This document shows positions 12,701-24,854 of a DNA stretch of 64,000 nucleotides, one piece after another. Made by a program: the position numbers and the translations under genes. The DNA comes from Xylocopa sonorina (lineage: Eukaryota; Arthropoda; Insecta; Hymenoptera; Apidae): positions 434,001 through 498,000 of the forward strand of contig NW_027490134.1 of NCBI RefSeq assembly GCF_050948175.1, read 5' to 3'. A model generated the notes under the pieces. The model was not told where the DNA came from and did not search any database. It was given only the letters and a program-made list of their open reading frames with translations. Position 1 is the stretch's first letter. The number at the start of each line of letters is the position of its first letter.

Positions 12701-15700
12701 CTTAAAACGAGATGTCGCATTTTATTTCTATGTTTCGTGATAAGATATAATATTCATTGTGGAGTGTTGTGTATACCTCGTATTCACTTCAAAAGAATGT
12801 AAATGCGACACTTCCTTGATGGGATATAACATTTGCAGATGTCTACGCATCGTAGCAATAGGGTTCTAGTGCATCTTTAATCGCGATATCGCATCTCACT
12901 TCTATGTTTCGAGATAAGATATAATTTTCATTGCGAAGTGTCACATATACCTCGTATTAACTTCAAAAGAATGTAAATGCGGCATCTCCATGCTAGGAAT
13001 TAGCGTTTGCAGATGTCTACGTATCGTAGCAATAGAGTTCTAATGCTTCTTAAAACGCGATATCGCATTTCACTTCTATGTTTCATGATAAGATATAATA
13101 TTTCTTATGGAGTGTTATATATACCTCGTGTTCAACTTCAAAAGAATGTAAATACGACACATCCATGCTAGGAAATTGCCTTTGCAGATGTCTACTTATC
13201 GCAGCAATAGAGTTCCAATGCTTCTTCGATCGCGATATCGCATCTCACTTCTATGTTTCATGATAAGATATAATATTCATTGCGAAGTGTCATGTATACC
13301 TCGTATTCACTTCAAAAGAATCTAAATGCGACACTTCCATGCTAGGAAATAGCGCTTCCAGATGTCTACGTATCTTAGCAATAGAGTTCTAATGCTTCTT
13401 AAAACGCGATATCGTATCTCATTTCTATGTTTCGTGATAAGTTATAATATTCATTGCGAAGTGTCATGTATACCTCGTATTCACTTCAAAAGAATGTAAA
13501 TGTGACACTTCCTTGCTAGGAAATAGCATATCCAGTTGTCTACGTAACAAAACAGTAGATTTCTAGTGCTTCCTAAAACGAGATATCTCATCTCAGTTCT
13601 ATGTTTCGTGATAAGATATATTATACATTGCGAAGTGTCATGTATACCTCGTAGTCACTTCAAAAGAATGTAAATGCGACACTTCCTTGCTAGGAAATAG
13701 CGTTTGCAGATCTCTACGTATCGAAGCAATAGAGTTCTAATGCTTCTTAAAACGGGATATCGCATCTCATTTCTATGTTTCATGATAAGATATAATATTA
13801 ATTGCGAAGTGTCATGTATATCTCGTAGTCACTTCAAAGGAATATAAATGCGACACTTTCCTGCTAGGAAATAGCGTTTGCAGATCTCTACGTCTCGTAG
13901 CAATAGAGTTCTAGTGCTTCTTAAATCGGGATATCGCATCTCATTTCTATGTTTCATGATAAGGTATAATATTCATTGCGAAGTGTCATGTATACCTCGT
14001 ATTCACTTAAAAAGAATGTAATTGCGGCTCTACCTTGCTAGGAAATAGCGTTTGCAGATGTCTACGTATCGAAGCAATAGAGTTCTAATGCTTCTTAAAA
14101 CGGGATATCGCATCTCATTTCTATGTTTCATGATAAGATATAATATTAATTGCGAAGTGTCATGTATACCTCGTATTCACTTCAAAAGAATGTAAATGTG
14201 ACACTTCCTTGCTAGGAAATAGCATATCCAGTTGTCTACGTAACAAAACAGTAGATTTCTAGTGCTTCCTAAAACGAGATATCTCATCTCAGTTCTATGT
14301 TTCGTGATAAGATATATTATACATTGCGAAGTGTCATGTATACCTCGTAGTCACTTCAAAAGAATGTAAATGCGACACTTCCTTGCTAGGAAATAGCGTT
14401 TGCAGATCTCTACGTATCGAAGCAATAGAGTTCTAATGCTTCTTAAAACGGGATATCGCATCTTATTTCTATGTTTCATGATAAGATATAATATTAATTG
14501 CGAAGTGTCATGTATATCTCGTAGTCACTTCAAAGGAATATAAATGCGACACTTCCCTGCTAGGAAATAGCGTTTGCAGATCTCTACGTCTCGTAGCAAT
14601 AGAGTTCTAGTGCTTCTTAAATCGGGATATCGCATCTCATTTCTATGTTTCATGATAAGGTATAATATTCATTGCGAAGTGTCATGTATACCTCGTATTC
14701 ACATCAAAAGAATGTAATTGCGGCTCTACCTTGCTAGGAAATAGCATTTGCAGATGTCTACGTATCGAAACAATAGACTTCTAATGCTTCTTAAAACGCG
14801 ACATTGCATCACATTTTTATGTTTCATGAAAAGATATAATATTCATTGCGAAGTGTCATGTATACCTCGTATTCACATCAAAAGAATGTAAATGCGACAC
14901 TTCCTTGCTAGGAAAAAGCGTTTCCGGACGACTACGTATCGAAACAATAGAGTTCTAATGCTTCTTAAAAGGAGACGGTTATCACATTTCCATGTTTCAT
15001 GATGAGATAAAATATTCATTGCGAAGTGTCACGTATACCTCGTATTCGCTTCAAGAGAATGTAAATGCGAAACTTCCTTGCTAGGAAATAGCGTATTCAG
15101 ATGTCTACGTATCGTAGGAATAGTGTTCTAATGCTTCTTAATACGCGATGTCGCATCTCACTTTTATGTCTCATGATAAGATGTAATATTCATTGCGAAG
15201 TGTCATGTATACCTCGTATTCACTCCAAACGAATGTAAATGCGACACTTCCTTGCTAGGAAATAGCGTTTGCGGATGTCAACGTATCGTAGAAATAGAGT
15301 TCTAATGCTTCTCAAAACGCGATATCGCATCTCATTTCTATGTTTCCTGATAAGATATAATATTCACTGCGAAGTGTCATGTATACCTCGTATTCACTTC
15401 AAAAGAATGCAGATGCGACACTTCCATGCTAGGAAATAGCGTTTGCAGATGTCTACGTATCGTAGCAATAGAGTTCTAATGCTTCCTAAAACGAGATGTC
15501 GCGTCACATTTCTATGTTTCATGATAAGATATAATATTCATTGCGAAGTGTCATGTATAACTCGTATTCACATCAAAAGAATGTAAATGCGACACTTCCT
15601 TGCTAGGAAATAGCGTTTCCAAACGACTACGTATCGAAACAATGGAGTTCTAATGCTTCATAAAACGAGACGGCTATCACATTTCTATGTTTCATGATGA

Positions 15701-16960
15701 GACAAAATATTCATTGCGAAGCGTCATGTATACATCGTTTTCCCTTCTAGAGAATGTAAATGCGAAATTTCCTTGCGATTAAATATCGCTTGCAGATGTC
15801 TACGTATCGTAGCAATGGAGTTCTAATGCTTTTTAAATCGCGATATCGCATCACATTTCCATATTTCATGATAAGATATAATATTCATTGTGGAGTGTTA
15901 TGAATAGACCGTATTCACCTCAGAAGATTGTAAATGCGGCTCTACCTTGCTAGGAAATAGCGTTTGTAGATGTCTACGTGTCGAAGCAATTAAGTTCTAA
16001 TGCTTCTTAAAACGGGATACCGCATCTCTTTTCTATGTTTCATGAAAAGATATAATATTAATTGCTAACTGTTATGCATACCTCGTACTCACTTAAAAAG
16101 AATGTAAATGCGACACTTCCTTGCTATTAAATAGCGTTTGCAGATGTCTACGTATCGTAGCAATAGATTTCTAATGCTTCTTAAAACGACATGTAGCATC
16201 ACATTTCTATGTTTCATGATGAAATAAAATATTCATTGCGAAGAGTCATGTATACCTCGTATTCCCTTCTAGAGAATGTAAATGCGAAATTACCTTGCGA
16301 TTAAATATCGCTTGCAGATGTCTACGTATCGTAGCAATGGAGTTCTAATGCTTTTTAAATCGCGATATCGCATCACATTTCTATGTTTCATGATAAGATA
16401 TAATATTCGTTGTGGAGTGTTATGTATACCCCGTACTCACATCAAAAGATTGTAAATGCAATACTTCCTTGCTATTTAATAGCGTTTGCAGATGTCTACG
16501 TATCGTAGCAATAGAGTTCTAATGCTTCCTAAAACGAGATGTCGCGTTACATTTCTATGTTTCATGATAAGATATAATATTCATTGCGAAGTGTCATGTA
16601 TACCTCGTATTCACATCAAAAGAATGTAAATGCGACACTTCCTTGCTAGGAAATAGCGTTTCCAGGCGACTACGTATCGAAACAATAGAGTTCTAATGCT
16701 TCTTAAAACGAGACGGTTATCACATTTCCATGTTTCATGATGAGATAAAATATTCATTGCGGAGTGTCATGTATACCTCGTATTCGCTTCAAGAGAATGT
16801 ATATACGAAACTTCCTTGCTAGGAAATAGCGTATTTAGATGTCTACGTATCGTAGGAATAGTGTTCTAATGCTTCTTAAAACGCGATGTCGCATCTCACT
16901 TCTATGTTTCATGATAAGATGTAATATTCATTGCGAAGTGTCATGTATACCTCGTATTCA
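9750..16960 (+). repeat. HOR marker monomers (gagacgg-t/c-tatcac) in F1
   Basis: A rare variant in which the gcgatatcgc palindrome is replaced by gagacggctatcac or gagacggttatcac occurs at 9753, 10796, 14972, 15667 and 16710. Spacings of 1043, 695 and 1043 are within 1 bp of 6 x 174, 4 x 174 and 6 x 174. Each is followed by the same neighbour (cttccttgcgattaaatatc or a related monomer) in most cases. These monomers therefore travel in multi-monomer blocks. Confidence 0.7.
13454..14745 (+). repeat. 4-mer higher-order duplication (696 bp period)
   Basis: Positions 13454-14049 and 14150-14745 repeat with a 696 bp offset (4 x 174). They include rare monomers such as agcatatccagttgtctacg followed by taacaaaacagtagatttc, and the cttcaaaggaatataaatgc monomer. 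Only a few differences are seen by eye. Confidence 0.85.
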
Positions 16961-17422
16961 CTCCAAACGAATGTAAATGCGACACATCCTTGCTAGGAAA
17001 TAGCGTTTGCAGATATCTCCGCATCGAGGCAATAGGGTTCTAATGCTTCTTAAAACGCGATATCGCATCTCACTTCTATGTTTCGAGATAAGATATAATA
17101 TCCATTGCGAAGTGTCATGTATACCTCGTATTCACTACAATGGAATGTAAATGCGACATTTCCTTGCTAGGAAATAGAGTTTGCAGATTTCTACGTATAT
17201 TAGTAATAGTGTTCTAATGCTTCTCAAAACGCGATATAGCACCTCATTCCTATGTTTCATGATAAGATGTAATATTCATTGCGAAGTGTCATGTATATGT
17301 CGTATTCACTTCACAAGAATGTAAATGCGACACTTCCAGGCTAGGAAATAGTGTTTGCAGATGTCTACGTATCGTAGCAATAGTGTTCTATCGCTTCTTA
17401 ATACGCGATATCGCATTTCACT

Positions 17423-18814
17423 TCTATGTTTCATGATAAGATATAATATTCATTGCGAAGTGTCATGTATACCTCGTATTCACTTCAAAAGAATGTAATT
17501 GCGACACATCTTTGCTAGGAAATAGCGTTTCCAGATGACTACGTATGGAAACAATAGAGTTCTAATACTTCTTAAAACGCGATATCGCATCTCACATCTA
17601 TGTATCATGATAAGATATAATATTCAATGCGAAGTGCCATGTATACCTCGTGTTCACGTCAAAAGAATGTAAATGCGACACTTCCATGCTAGGAAACAGC
17701 GTTCGCAGATTTCTACGTATAGCAGCAATAGACTTCTAGTGCTTCCTAAATCTCGATATCGCATCTCACTTCTATGTTTCGAGATAAGATATAATATTCA
17801 TTGCGAAGTGTCATATATACCTCGTATTAACTTCAAAAGAATGTAAATGCGGCATTTCCATGCTAGAAAATAGCGTTTGCAGATGTCTACGTACCGTAGC
17901 AATAGTGTTCTAATGCTTCTTCGAAGGCGATATCGCATCTCACTTCTATGTTTCGAGATAAGATATAATATTCATTATGGTGTGTTATGTATACCTCGTA
18001 TTCACTTCAAAAGAATGTAAATGCGACACTTCCATGCTAGGAAGTAGCGTCTGCAGATGTCTACGTATCGTAGCAATAGAGTTCTAATGCTACTTAAAAC
18101 GAGATGTCGCATTTTATTTCTATGTTTCATGATAAGATATAATATTCATTGCGAAGTGTCATGTATACCTCGTATTCACTTCAAAAGAATGTAATTGCGA
18201 CACATCTTTGCTAGGAAATAGCGTTTCCAGATGACTACGTATGGAAACAATAGAGTTCTAATACTTCTTAAAACGCGATATCGCATCTCACATCTATGTA
18301 TCATGATAAGATATAATATTCAATGCGAAGTGCCATGTATACCTCGTGTTCACGTCAAAAGAATGTAAATGCGACACTTCCATGCTAGGAAACAGCGTTC
18401 GCAGATTTCTACGTATAGCAGCAATAGACTTCTAGTGCTTCCTAAATCTCGATATCGCATCTCACTTCTATGTTTCGAGATAAGATATAATATTCATTGC
18501 GAAGTGTCATATATACCTCGTATTAACTTCAAAAGAATGTAAATGCGGCATTTCCATGCTAGAAAATAGCGTTTGCAGATGTCTACGTACCGTAGCAATA
18601 GTGTTCTAATGCTTCTTCGAAGGCGATATCGCATCTCACTTCTATGTTTCGAGATAAGATATAATATTCATTATGGTGTGTTATGTATACCTCGTATTCA
18701 CTTCAAAAGAATGTAAATGCGACACTTCCATGCTAGGAAGTAGCGTCTGCAGATGTCTACGTATCGTAGCAATAGAGTTCTAATGCTACTTAAAACGAGA
18801 TGTCGCATTTTATT
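17423..18814 (+). repeat. 4-mer higher-order tandem duplication (696 bp period)
   Basis: Copies 17423-18118 and 18119-18814 contain the same order of rare monomers: atggaaacaatagagttcta, ctcacatctatgtatcatg, a tatagcagcaatagacttct monomer and a cttcttcgaaggcgatatcg monomer. They look essentially identical by eye. The first part also matches about 11155-12040 at an offset of 5914 bp (34 monomers less 2 bp), so the segment has been copied more than once. Confidence 0.85.
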
Positions 18815-20763
18815 TCTATGTTTCGTGATAAGATATAATATTCATTGTGGAGTGTTGTGTATACCTCGTATTCACTTCAAAAGAATGTAAATGCGACACT
18901 TCCTTGATGGGATATAACATTTGCAGATGTCTACGCATCGTTGCAATAGGGTTCTAGTGCATCTTAAATCGCGATATCGCATCTCACTTCTATGTTTCGA
19001 GATAAGATATAATTTTCATTGCGAAGTGTCATATATACCTCGTATTAACTTCAAAAGAATGTAAATGCGGCATCTCCATGCTAGGAATTAGCGTTTGCAG
19101 ATGTCTACGTATCGTAGCAATAGAGTTCTAATGCTTCTTAAAACGCGATATCGCATTTCACTTCTATGTTTCATGATAAGATATAATATTCATTGCGAAG
19201 TGTCATGTATACCTCGTATTCACTTCAAAAGAATCTAAATGCGACACTTCCATGCTAGGAAATAGCGCTTCCAGATGTCTACGTATCTTAGCAATAGAGT
19301 TCTAATGCTTCTTAAAACGCGATATCGCATCTCACTACTATGTTTCATGATATGATACAATATTCATTGCGAAGTGTCATGTATATCTCGTATTCACTTC
19401 AAAAGAATGTAAATGCGACACTTCCTTGCTAGGAAATAGCGTTTGCAGATTTCTACGTATATTAGCAATAGTGTTCTAGTGCTTCTTAAAACGCGATATA
19501 GCTCCTACTTTCTATGTTTCATGATAAGATATAATATTCATTGTGCAGTGTTATTGTATACCTCGTAGTCACTTCAAATGAATGTAAATGCGACACTTCC
19601 TTGCTAGGAAATAGCGTTTCCAGATATCTATGTATCGAAGCAACAGAGTTTTAATGCTTCTTAAAACGCGACATCGCATCTCATTTCTATGTTTCGTGAT
19701 GAGACATAATATTCATTGTGGAGTGTTATGTATACCTTGTATTCACCACAGAAGAATGTTAATGTGACACTTCCTTGCTAGGAAATAACGTTTGCAGATG
19801 TCTACGTATCGTAGCAACAGAGTTCTTTTGCTTCTTAAAACGCGATATCGCATCTCATTTCTATGTTTCGTGATAAGATATAATATTCATTGCGTAGTGT
19901 CACGTATACCTCGTAGTCACTTCAGAAGAATGAAAATGCGACACTTCGTTGCTAGGAAATATCATTTGCAGATGTCTACGCATCGTAGCAATATAGTTCT
20001 AATGCTTCTTAAAACGAGATGTCGCATCTCGCTTCCATGTTTCATGATAAGATATAATATTCATTGCGAAGCGTCATGTATACCTCGTACTCATTCCAAA
20101 TGAAAGTAAATGTGACACTTCCTTGCTAGGAAAGAGCCTTTGCAGATGTCGCCCTATCAAAGCAATGGTGCTCTAATGCTTCTTAAATCGCGATATCGCG
20201 TCTCATTTCTATGTTTCGTGATAAGATATAATATTCATTCCGAAGTGCTGTGTATTGCTCGCCTACACTTCAAATGAATGTGAATGCGACATTTCTTTGC
20301 TAGGAAATAGCGTTTCCAGATTTCTACGTATCGAAGTAATGGAGTTCTAGTGATTCTTAAAACGCGATATCGCATCCCATTTCTATGTTTCATGATAAGA
20401 TATGATATTCAATTTGGAGTGCTATGTATACCCCGTATTCACTTCAAAAGAACGTAAATGCGACACATCCTTGCTAGGGAATAGCGTATCCAGATGTCTA
20501 CGTATCAAATCAATAGATTTCTAGTGCTTCTTAAAACGAGATGTCGCATCTCGCTTCTATGTTTCATGATAAGATATAATATTCATTGCGAAGTGTCACG
20601 TATATCTCGTACACACTTCCAAAGAATGTGAATGCGACACTTCCTTTCAAGGAAATAGCGATTGTAGATGTCTACGTATCGTAGCAATAGAGTTCTAATG
20701 CTCCTTAAATCGCGATATCGTATCTCATTTCTATGTTTCATGACAAGATATAATGTTCATTGT

Positions 20764-21307
20764 GGAGTGTCATGTATACCTCGTATTCACCTCAAAAGAA
20801 TGTAAATGCGACACTTCCTTGCTAGGAAATAGCGTTGACAGATATCTACGTATCGAAGCAATAGTGTTCTAGTGGCTCTTTAAACCAGATATCGCATCAC
20901 ATTTCTATGTTTCATGATAAGATACAATATTCGTTGTGCAGTGTCATGTATACCTCGTATTCACTTCAAAAGAATGTAAATGCGACACTACCTTGCTAGG
21001 AAATTGCGTTTTCAAGTGTCTACGTATCGAAACAATAGAGTTCTAAAGCTTCTTAAAACGCAATACGCATCTCATTTTTATGTTTCATGGTAAGATATAA
21101 TGTTCATTGTGGAGTGTCATGTATACCTCGTATTCACCTCAAAAGAATGTAAATGCGACACTTCCTTGCTAGGAAATAGCGTTGACAGATATCTACGTAT
21201 CGAAGCAATAGTGTTCTAGTGGCTCTTTAAACCAGATATCGCATCACATTTCTATGTTTCATGATAAGATACAATATTCGTTGTGCAGTGTTATGTATAC
21301 CTCGTAT
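20764..21307 (+). repeat. 2-mer duplication (348 bp period)
   Basis: A pair of monomers with the unusual features gttgacagatatctacg, gtgttctagtggctcttt and aaaccagatatcgcatcac occurs at about 20764 and again 348 bp later, near the degenerating right end of F1. Confidence 0.8.
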
Positions 21308-21806
21308 TCACTTCAAAAGAATGTAAATGCGACACTACCTTGCTACGAAATAGCGTCTGCAGATGTCTACGTATCGAAGCAATAGAGTTCTAATGATTCT
21401 TAAAACGCGATATAGCATCTCATTTCTATGTTTCATGATAAGATATAATATTAATTGTGCAGTGTTATGTATTCCTCGCCTACACTTCAAATGAATGGAA
21501 ATGCGAAACTTCCTTGCTAGGATATAGCGTTTGCAGGTGTCTACGTTCCGTAGCAATAGAGTTCTAATGCTTCTTAAAACGCGATATGGCATCTCATTTC
21601 TATGTCTCATGATATGATATTATATTCATTGCGAAGTGTTATGTACTCCTCGTCTACACTCCTAATGAATGTAAATGCGATACTTCCTTGCTAGGACATA
21701 GCGTCTGCAGCTGTCTACGTATCGTAGCAATGGAGTTCAAATGCTACTTAAATCGCGATATCGCATATCATTTCTATGTTTCGTGATAAGGTATAATATT
21801 CATTTC

Positions 21807-22090
21807 ATTGTTTCAAAGTAAGAATGCTGTAATCTCTTATGCATAGCTCTATGCTTATCAGCTTCAAAACTTCATAAGAATGTAAATTCTACAGCTCCAT
21901 GCAACAGGATTGCACTTCGTTGTGTCTACATGTCGAGACAATAGAGTACTAATGCATTATACAATGGCATGACTCGTCTCATTTCAACGTTTCGAATTAA
22001 GTAAGCTGTAATCTTCTATGAAAAGCATTATAATTATCTGCTTCTACTCTACAATAGGATGTGAATTCTATAGATCCAAGCAACAGGAGG
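21807..22090 (+). repeat. degenerate edge of satellite array F1
   Basis: About 1.6 decayed forward monomers follow the last canonical one. Recognisable pieces are ttcataagaatgtaaattct, gtctacatgtcgagacaata, gagtactaatgcatta and ctcatttcaacgtttcga. The block that is normally 'tatacctcgtattcac' reads like cttatcagcttc or attatctgcttct. The same variant occurs, inverted, at the R1 edge (25600-25830), so the two edges are mirror relatives. Confidence 0.7.
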
Positions 22091-22120
22091 GCAGGCTCTC
22101 CACCATCCTACTGCCTGCCC
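22089..22120. repeat. short inverted repeat gggcagg / cctgccc
   Basis: Perfect 7 bp arms at 22089-22095 and 22114-22120 with an 18 nt loop, at the point where the decayed satellite ends. No poly-T tail or other signal gives it a function. Confidence 0.4.
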
Positions 22121-22476
22121 TGATGCGGGCAAAGGATTCCCAGGGCCACTCAAACCGCGACCAATATCTATCTTATACTCTAACCGATTCATCGTTATGC
22201 GTTTTCCATTAAGCTTGCCGGGATCAGTGATAGTGATTCGCTCAATCTAAATTATTATTTTCTTTTTAAGTTTCTGGGTTTTTTTAGTTTCTCTCACGAT
22301 ATCGTCTATTTCGTTGTACCTTACCCTTACAGTATGGTATATAATCTGTTGATTGATATTTCTAGCATTTCCTCTTAATAAATGCAAGGCTTCCACATAT
22401 TTTCTTTCTCTTTCTCTTTAGTTACATTGTTGTTATTTTATGCTTTTCACCCTCCACATTCCCTCTCTACACCAGA
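22091..22476. other. AT- and pyrimidine-rich spacer without recognised genes
   Basis: Pyrimidine-rich stretches (for example ttctttctctttctcttta near 22400) precede the left boundary of the segmental duplication at 22477. I see no ORF, RNA gene or repeat match elsewhere in the window. Confidence 0.5.
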
Positions 22477-22640
22477 TAGACATAGATATAAACAATTAGA
22501 AAAATGATATTAAAAGGCTGTTAAATATGATGTTGCAATTATATATTTAAGGTCTGAAGATGTAGATGCAATTAATGTCCGATATTTTACGTGATCCAAT
22601 CGACGTATCGAGTGAGGCTATGAAATATAAAAATCTTTTA

Positions 22641-23021
22641 CTATTCTTCGACCCCTTTATATGTTAAATGAATGATTAGTTCTGCAAGACAAGAAGCCTG
22701 AATTAGTGAGATATCTAGGAACATAAGTAATTTGTAAGTAACACATCTTTTCTCTTTGAAATATTTGCCTTTGCATAGAATAGAACGTATAGATATAATT
22801 GCCTGTTTGTACCCATTTCGGTCCAATTCTATTATAGCCTTTGAGCAGAAGTAATATTGATTATACTTGATTTTTGTAATAGTTCTTTGATTAACAGATT
22901 TTATTAACCTAGAATCATCATTTGACGAATGTATCAATCTACTTTGTAGCTCCATCAGTTTCTTTTTCTGCTCGCTACTTTCCATTTTCAGTTCCGTATA
23001 CTTATCCTTTATCACCATCAT
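22641..23021 (-). CDS. hypothetical coiled-coil ORF, candidate second exon (copy 1)
   Basis: This is a 126-codon minus-strand ORF. Its first 40 residues are charged and heptad-like (KYTELKMESSEQKKKLMELQ) and the rest looks unlike protein. A possible splice acceptor (AAAG before GATAAG) would join in phase 0 to the ORF upstream at 23129. A possible donor (CTAG|GTTAAT) follows after SNDDS. In the other copy that donor GT is TT. I infer that only the coiled-coil part may be an exon. The polypyrimidine tract before the acceptor is weak. No family is recognised. Confidence 0.35.
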   Translation of the reverse strand: MMVIKDKYTELKMESSEQKKKLMELQSRLIHSSNDDSRLIKSVNQRTITKIKYNQYYFCSKAIIELDRNGYKQAIISIRSILCKGKYFKEKRCVTYKLLMFLDISLIQASCLAELIIHLTYKGVEE

Positions 23022-23107
23022 ATATGTTGCGTAAAATTACAATAACTGTTTGTCCTCAAATTTTGCGGATATTTCAATTAAATTTCCTTTGATTAAATAA
23101 ACGGAAA

Positions 23108-23407
23108 TTAAAAAACAGTGGCACGTACCATTTCTTGGAAACGTTGTATCGTAATTTGCATCTGACTGTTTTGAAAGGCACGCACTTTACTTAATGTTTG
23201 CAATGATTCGGTTAGCGAAGTAAAGAAATATTCTACATTCGAAATTGTTGGCTCTTGTAATTCTAAGGCAAATATATTCATCTGTCGACATCGTGAACAT
23301 TGTTTTCTGGCAAAATTCCAGAAAAACAAATATACTATAAGTAAAATAATAAACACCATAATATTAAATTTAACTCTGTTCATCGTTGCCTTGTTGGACA
23401 CATCCAT
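23108..23407 (-). CDS. hypothetical single-pass membrane / coiled-coil protein, candidate exon 1 (copy 1)
   Basis: The ORF codes 99 residues from ATG at 23407. Residues 16-33 are a strong hydrophobic helix (IMVFIILLIVYLFFWNFA). A basic CSRC motif at 37-40 follows, then an amphipathic, probably coiled-coil region (residues about 55-93). The sequence ATG|GTACGT at 23129/23128 is a good splice-donor match, so the last six codons are probably intron. The layout (short tail, one membrane helix, coiled coil) is the kind seen at the front of SUN-domain and other nuclear-envelope proteins, but no SUN domain is visible, so that is only a guess. The duplicate at 52827-53159 is frameshifted. It may be a gene fragment carried with the duplicated segment. 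Confidence 0.4.
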   Translation of the reverse strand: MDVSNKATMNRVKFNIMVFIILLIVYLFFWNFARKQCSRCRQMNIFALELQEPTISNVEYFFTSLTESLQTLSKVRAFQNSQMQITIQRFQEMVRATVF

Positions 23408-23414
23408 AACAATA

Positions 23415-23429
23415 TACAGGGTGGGGCAG
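23415..23429 (+). other. transposon-terminus-like motif tacagggtggggcag (copy 1)
   Basis: The motif tacagggtggggcag sits 8 bp upstream of the ATG of the membrane ORF and resembles CAGGGTG-type ends of insect DNA transposons. No inverted partner was found nearby, so this may be a one-ended relic. The same motif is at 53167 in copy 2. Confidence 0.3.
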
Positions 23430-23549
23430 TAATAATTAGCACCTCAGATATCCACGAAACTATAAGTTTCATAGAAGTTTTTGCTAATATAAAATTGCAT
23501 AGTACAAAGGGCCCATCCGTTGATGAAAATAGTTTTTTTGTAAGTGGAG

Positions 23550-23789
23550 TTATGTTGGACATATGAAGGTTACCTTCATTTTTTTAAATGGATTGGTATG
23601 TCCATTCTTCCGTAATACGATAGAGCATTTTAAAGCAAGTTTAACGATCTGTAACATGAAGGCATTGAAGGTTACAAAAAGTAAAGAAAGGCGATAATAC
23701 TCACGGTTTTGATAGTAAATGAAACATACGTATTGTAAACAGTGGTGGAAGGCGTAATACTTACCGTTTACTCCACTGTGAATAAACAC
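23550..23789 (-). CDS. hypothetical 79-codon ORF with hydrophobic segment (copy 1)
   Basis: The ORF begins MFIHSGVNGKYYAFHHC and has a hydrophobic run (YRLSLLFVTFNAFMLQIVKL) in its middle, followed by a basic stretch. The frame is kept in copy 2 up to about residue 60, then diverges through indels. It might be an exon fragment of a membrane protein. The length and the lack of a longer context make chance equally likely. Confidence 0.2.
   Translation of the reverse strand: MFIHSGVNGKYYAFHHCLQYVCFIYYQNREYYRLSLLFVTFNAFMLQIVKLALKCSIVLRKNGHTNPFKKMKVTFICPT
23563..23579. repeat. 17 bp near-palindrome atgaaggt-t-accttcat
   Basis: Perfect 8 bp arms flank a single T. It is present in both duplication copies (copy 2 near 53315). 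The function is unknown; it could be a transposon scar or a binding site. Confidence 0.5.
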
Positions 23790-23829
23790 TTTTCGAAGTT
23801 AAACATGATAAGATTAAACATGATAAGAT

Positions 23830-24655
23830 TAGTATTGAAAAATCGGTTCGAATACGTTTGGTTAGGCTGTTCTTTGTGTCGTTCATTTTATAAGTACTGA
23901 GCTGCGGATTCCTGAGGACAGCTCACAAAATTGTTGAACTATGGAAGATTATCATTGTGAATTTGAATCAAAAGGTAATTAAATTCCATTAGATTGTAAA
24001 CAGATCTCAATGTTCCATTTTAGATAGTAAGATTAAATACTCTTTACAAAACTACAAGATTGGATACATATCTTTCTGTTATTATTATTTCATAAAGAAT
24101 TATAATTGCAATTATATAGTTCATTACGATAAAAAATATTTCTCAGAAAATTCTAAATATTAAATTAAAGAATCAAGTAAAACATTTTTAATAATTACGA
24201 ATATGAAAAATACTTGAACATTCCAATGGAAAGATGTCTAAACAGGAGTTAGAAAAGTCAAACATTCAATTTCAATTCCAGAATTCATCTATAAGAGGTA
24301 AAATGTTTTGAAAGCTTTAATTACAGTCTTTAATGCAAGCAGTTGGGCAGTATTTCAATTTTTAAGAAAATTGATGAAAGTCATCCATTTTGAAGTGGTC
24401 AGAATCTTTGTCGTTTGAGCAATAAGTGAATAACAAATAACTGCATAAATTCTAGGCTTAAAAACTTATGGATTAATTCCTATGCAGACTCGTTTATGAG
24501 CGAGTTACTAAATAATAATCCACACTAAGTAATCATTTTAAAACATAAACGATTACATCTCGCGAACTTTCAAAGATATCAGAAGCGTGAAAAGTATGTG
24601 GTTTTTCAAAAACTCTTCTAAAAGAACGGACGAAGCCAATAGAAATCTTTGTTGA
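23830..24655. other. AT-rich DNA, no gene seen (copy 1)
   Basis: This stretch has stops in all frames and no RNA gene or repeat that I can recognise. It is conserved with 53590-54415 only through the segmental duplication. Confidence 0.5.
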
Positions 24656-24660
24656 AGTAA

Positions 24661-24800
24661 GCAAGTTCTAAAGTTCTAAGCAACGCGATGGCCCTTATCT
24701 GCCTATGTTTCACAGCAAGTAAGTTCTGAATTTCTATGAATTCCGATGGAATTCCTCACTACTAACGTTTCAAAGTAAGTTCTCAAATTCTCAGTTCTAC
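24661..24800 (+). repeat. decayed forward satellite monomers inside the duplication (copy 1)
   Basis: Two tandem relics are readable. The first is ttctaagcaacgcgatggcc with ttatctgcctatgtttcac and agcaagtaag. The second is attccgatggaattcctcac with tactaacgtttcaaagtaag. They align to the monomer stretch ttctaatgcttcttaaaacg, cgatatcgcatctcatttct, atgtttcatgataag. The orientation is forward, like F1. Copy 2 has the same relics at about 54422-54560. Confidence 0.55.
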
Positions 24801-24854
24801 GTATAAAACTGTGTGTGTTCTATATATCTATGTAAAGTGATGGTTCCTATTAGT

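Larger units (their letters stand above)
3048..21806 (+). repeat. 174 bp satellite array F1, forward orientation, about 108 monomers
   Basis: The landmark ctaggaaatagcg recurs every 174 bp (for example aggaaa at 3087, 3261, 3435, 3609, 3783). Monomer order is: ttcaaaagaatgtaaatgcg, ttccttgctaggaaatagcg, tttgcagatgtctacgtatc, gtagcaatagagttctaatg, cttcttaaaacgcgatatcg, catctcatttctatgtttca, tgataagatataatattcat, tgcgaagtgtcatgtatacc, tcgtattcac. Three dyads recur: ttcct/aggaa, ctacg-tat-cgtag and the 10 bp palindrome gcgatatcgc. A class with a 'tctacact' block and tttccag dominates about 5630-6640, while 'attcactt' monomers dominate elsewhere. Monomers are typically 80-95 percent alike by eye. 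No genes are embedded. The short ORFs follow the monomer frame and are judged non-coding. Confidence 0.97.

Noticed and set aside
3048..21806. Regular short repeats with spacers, CRISPR-like at a glance
   Set aside because: Repeats are contiguous 174 bp monomers with graded variation, no unique spacers, in a eukaryotic context.
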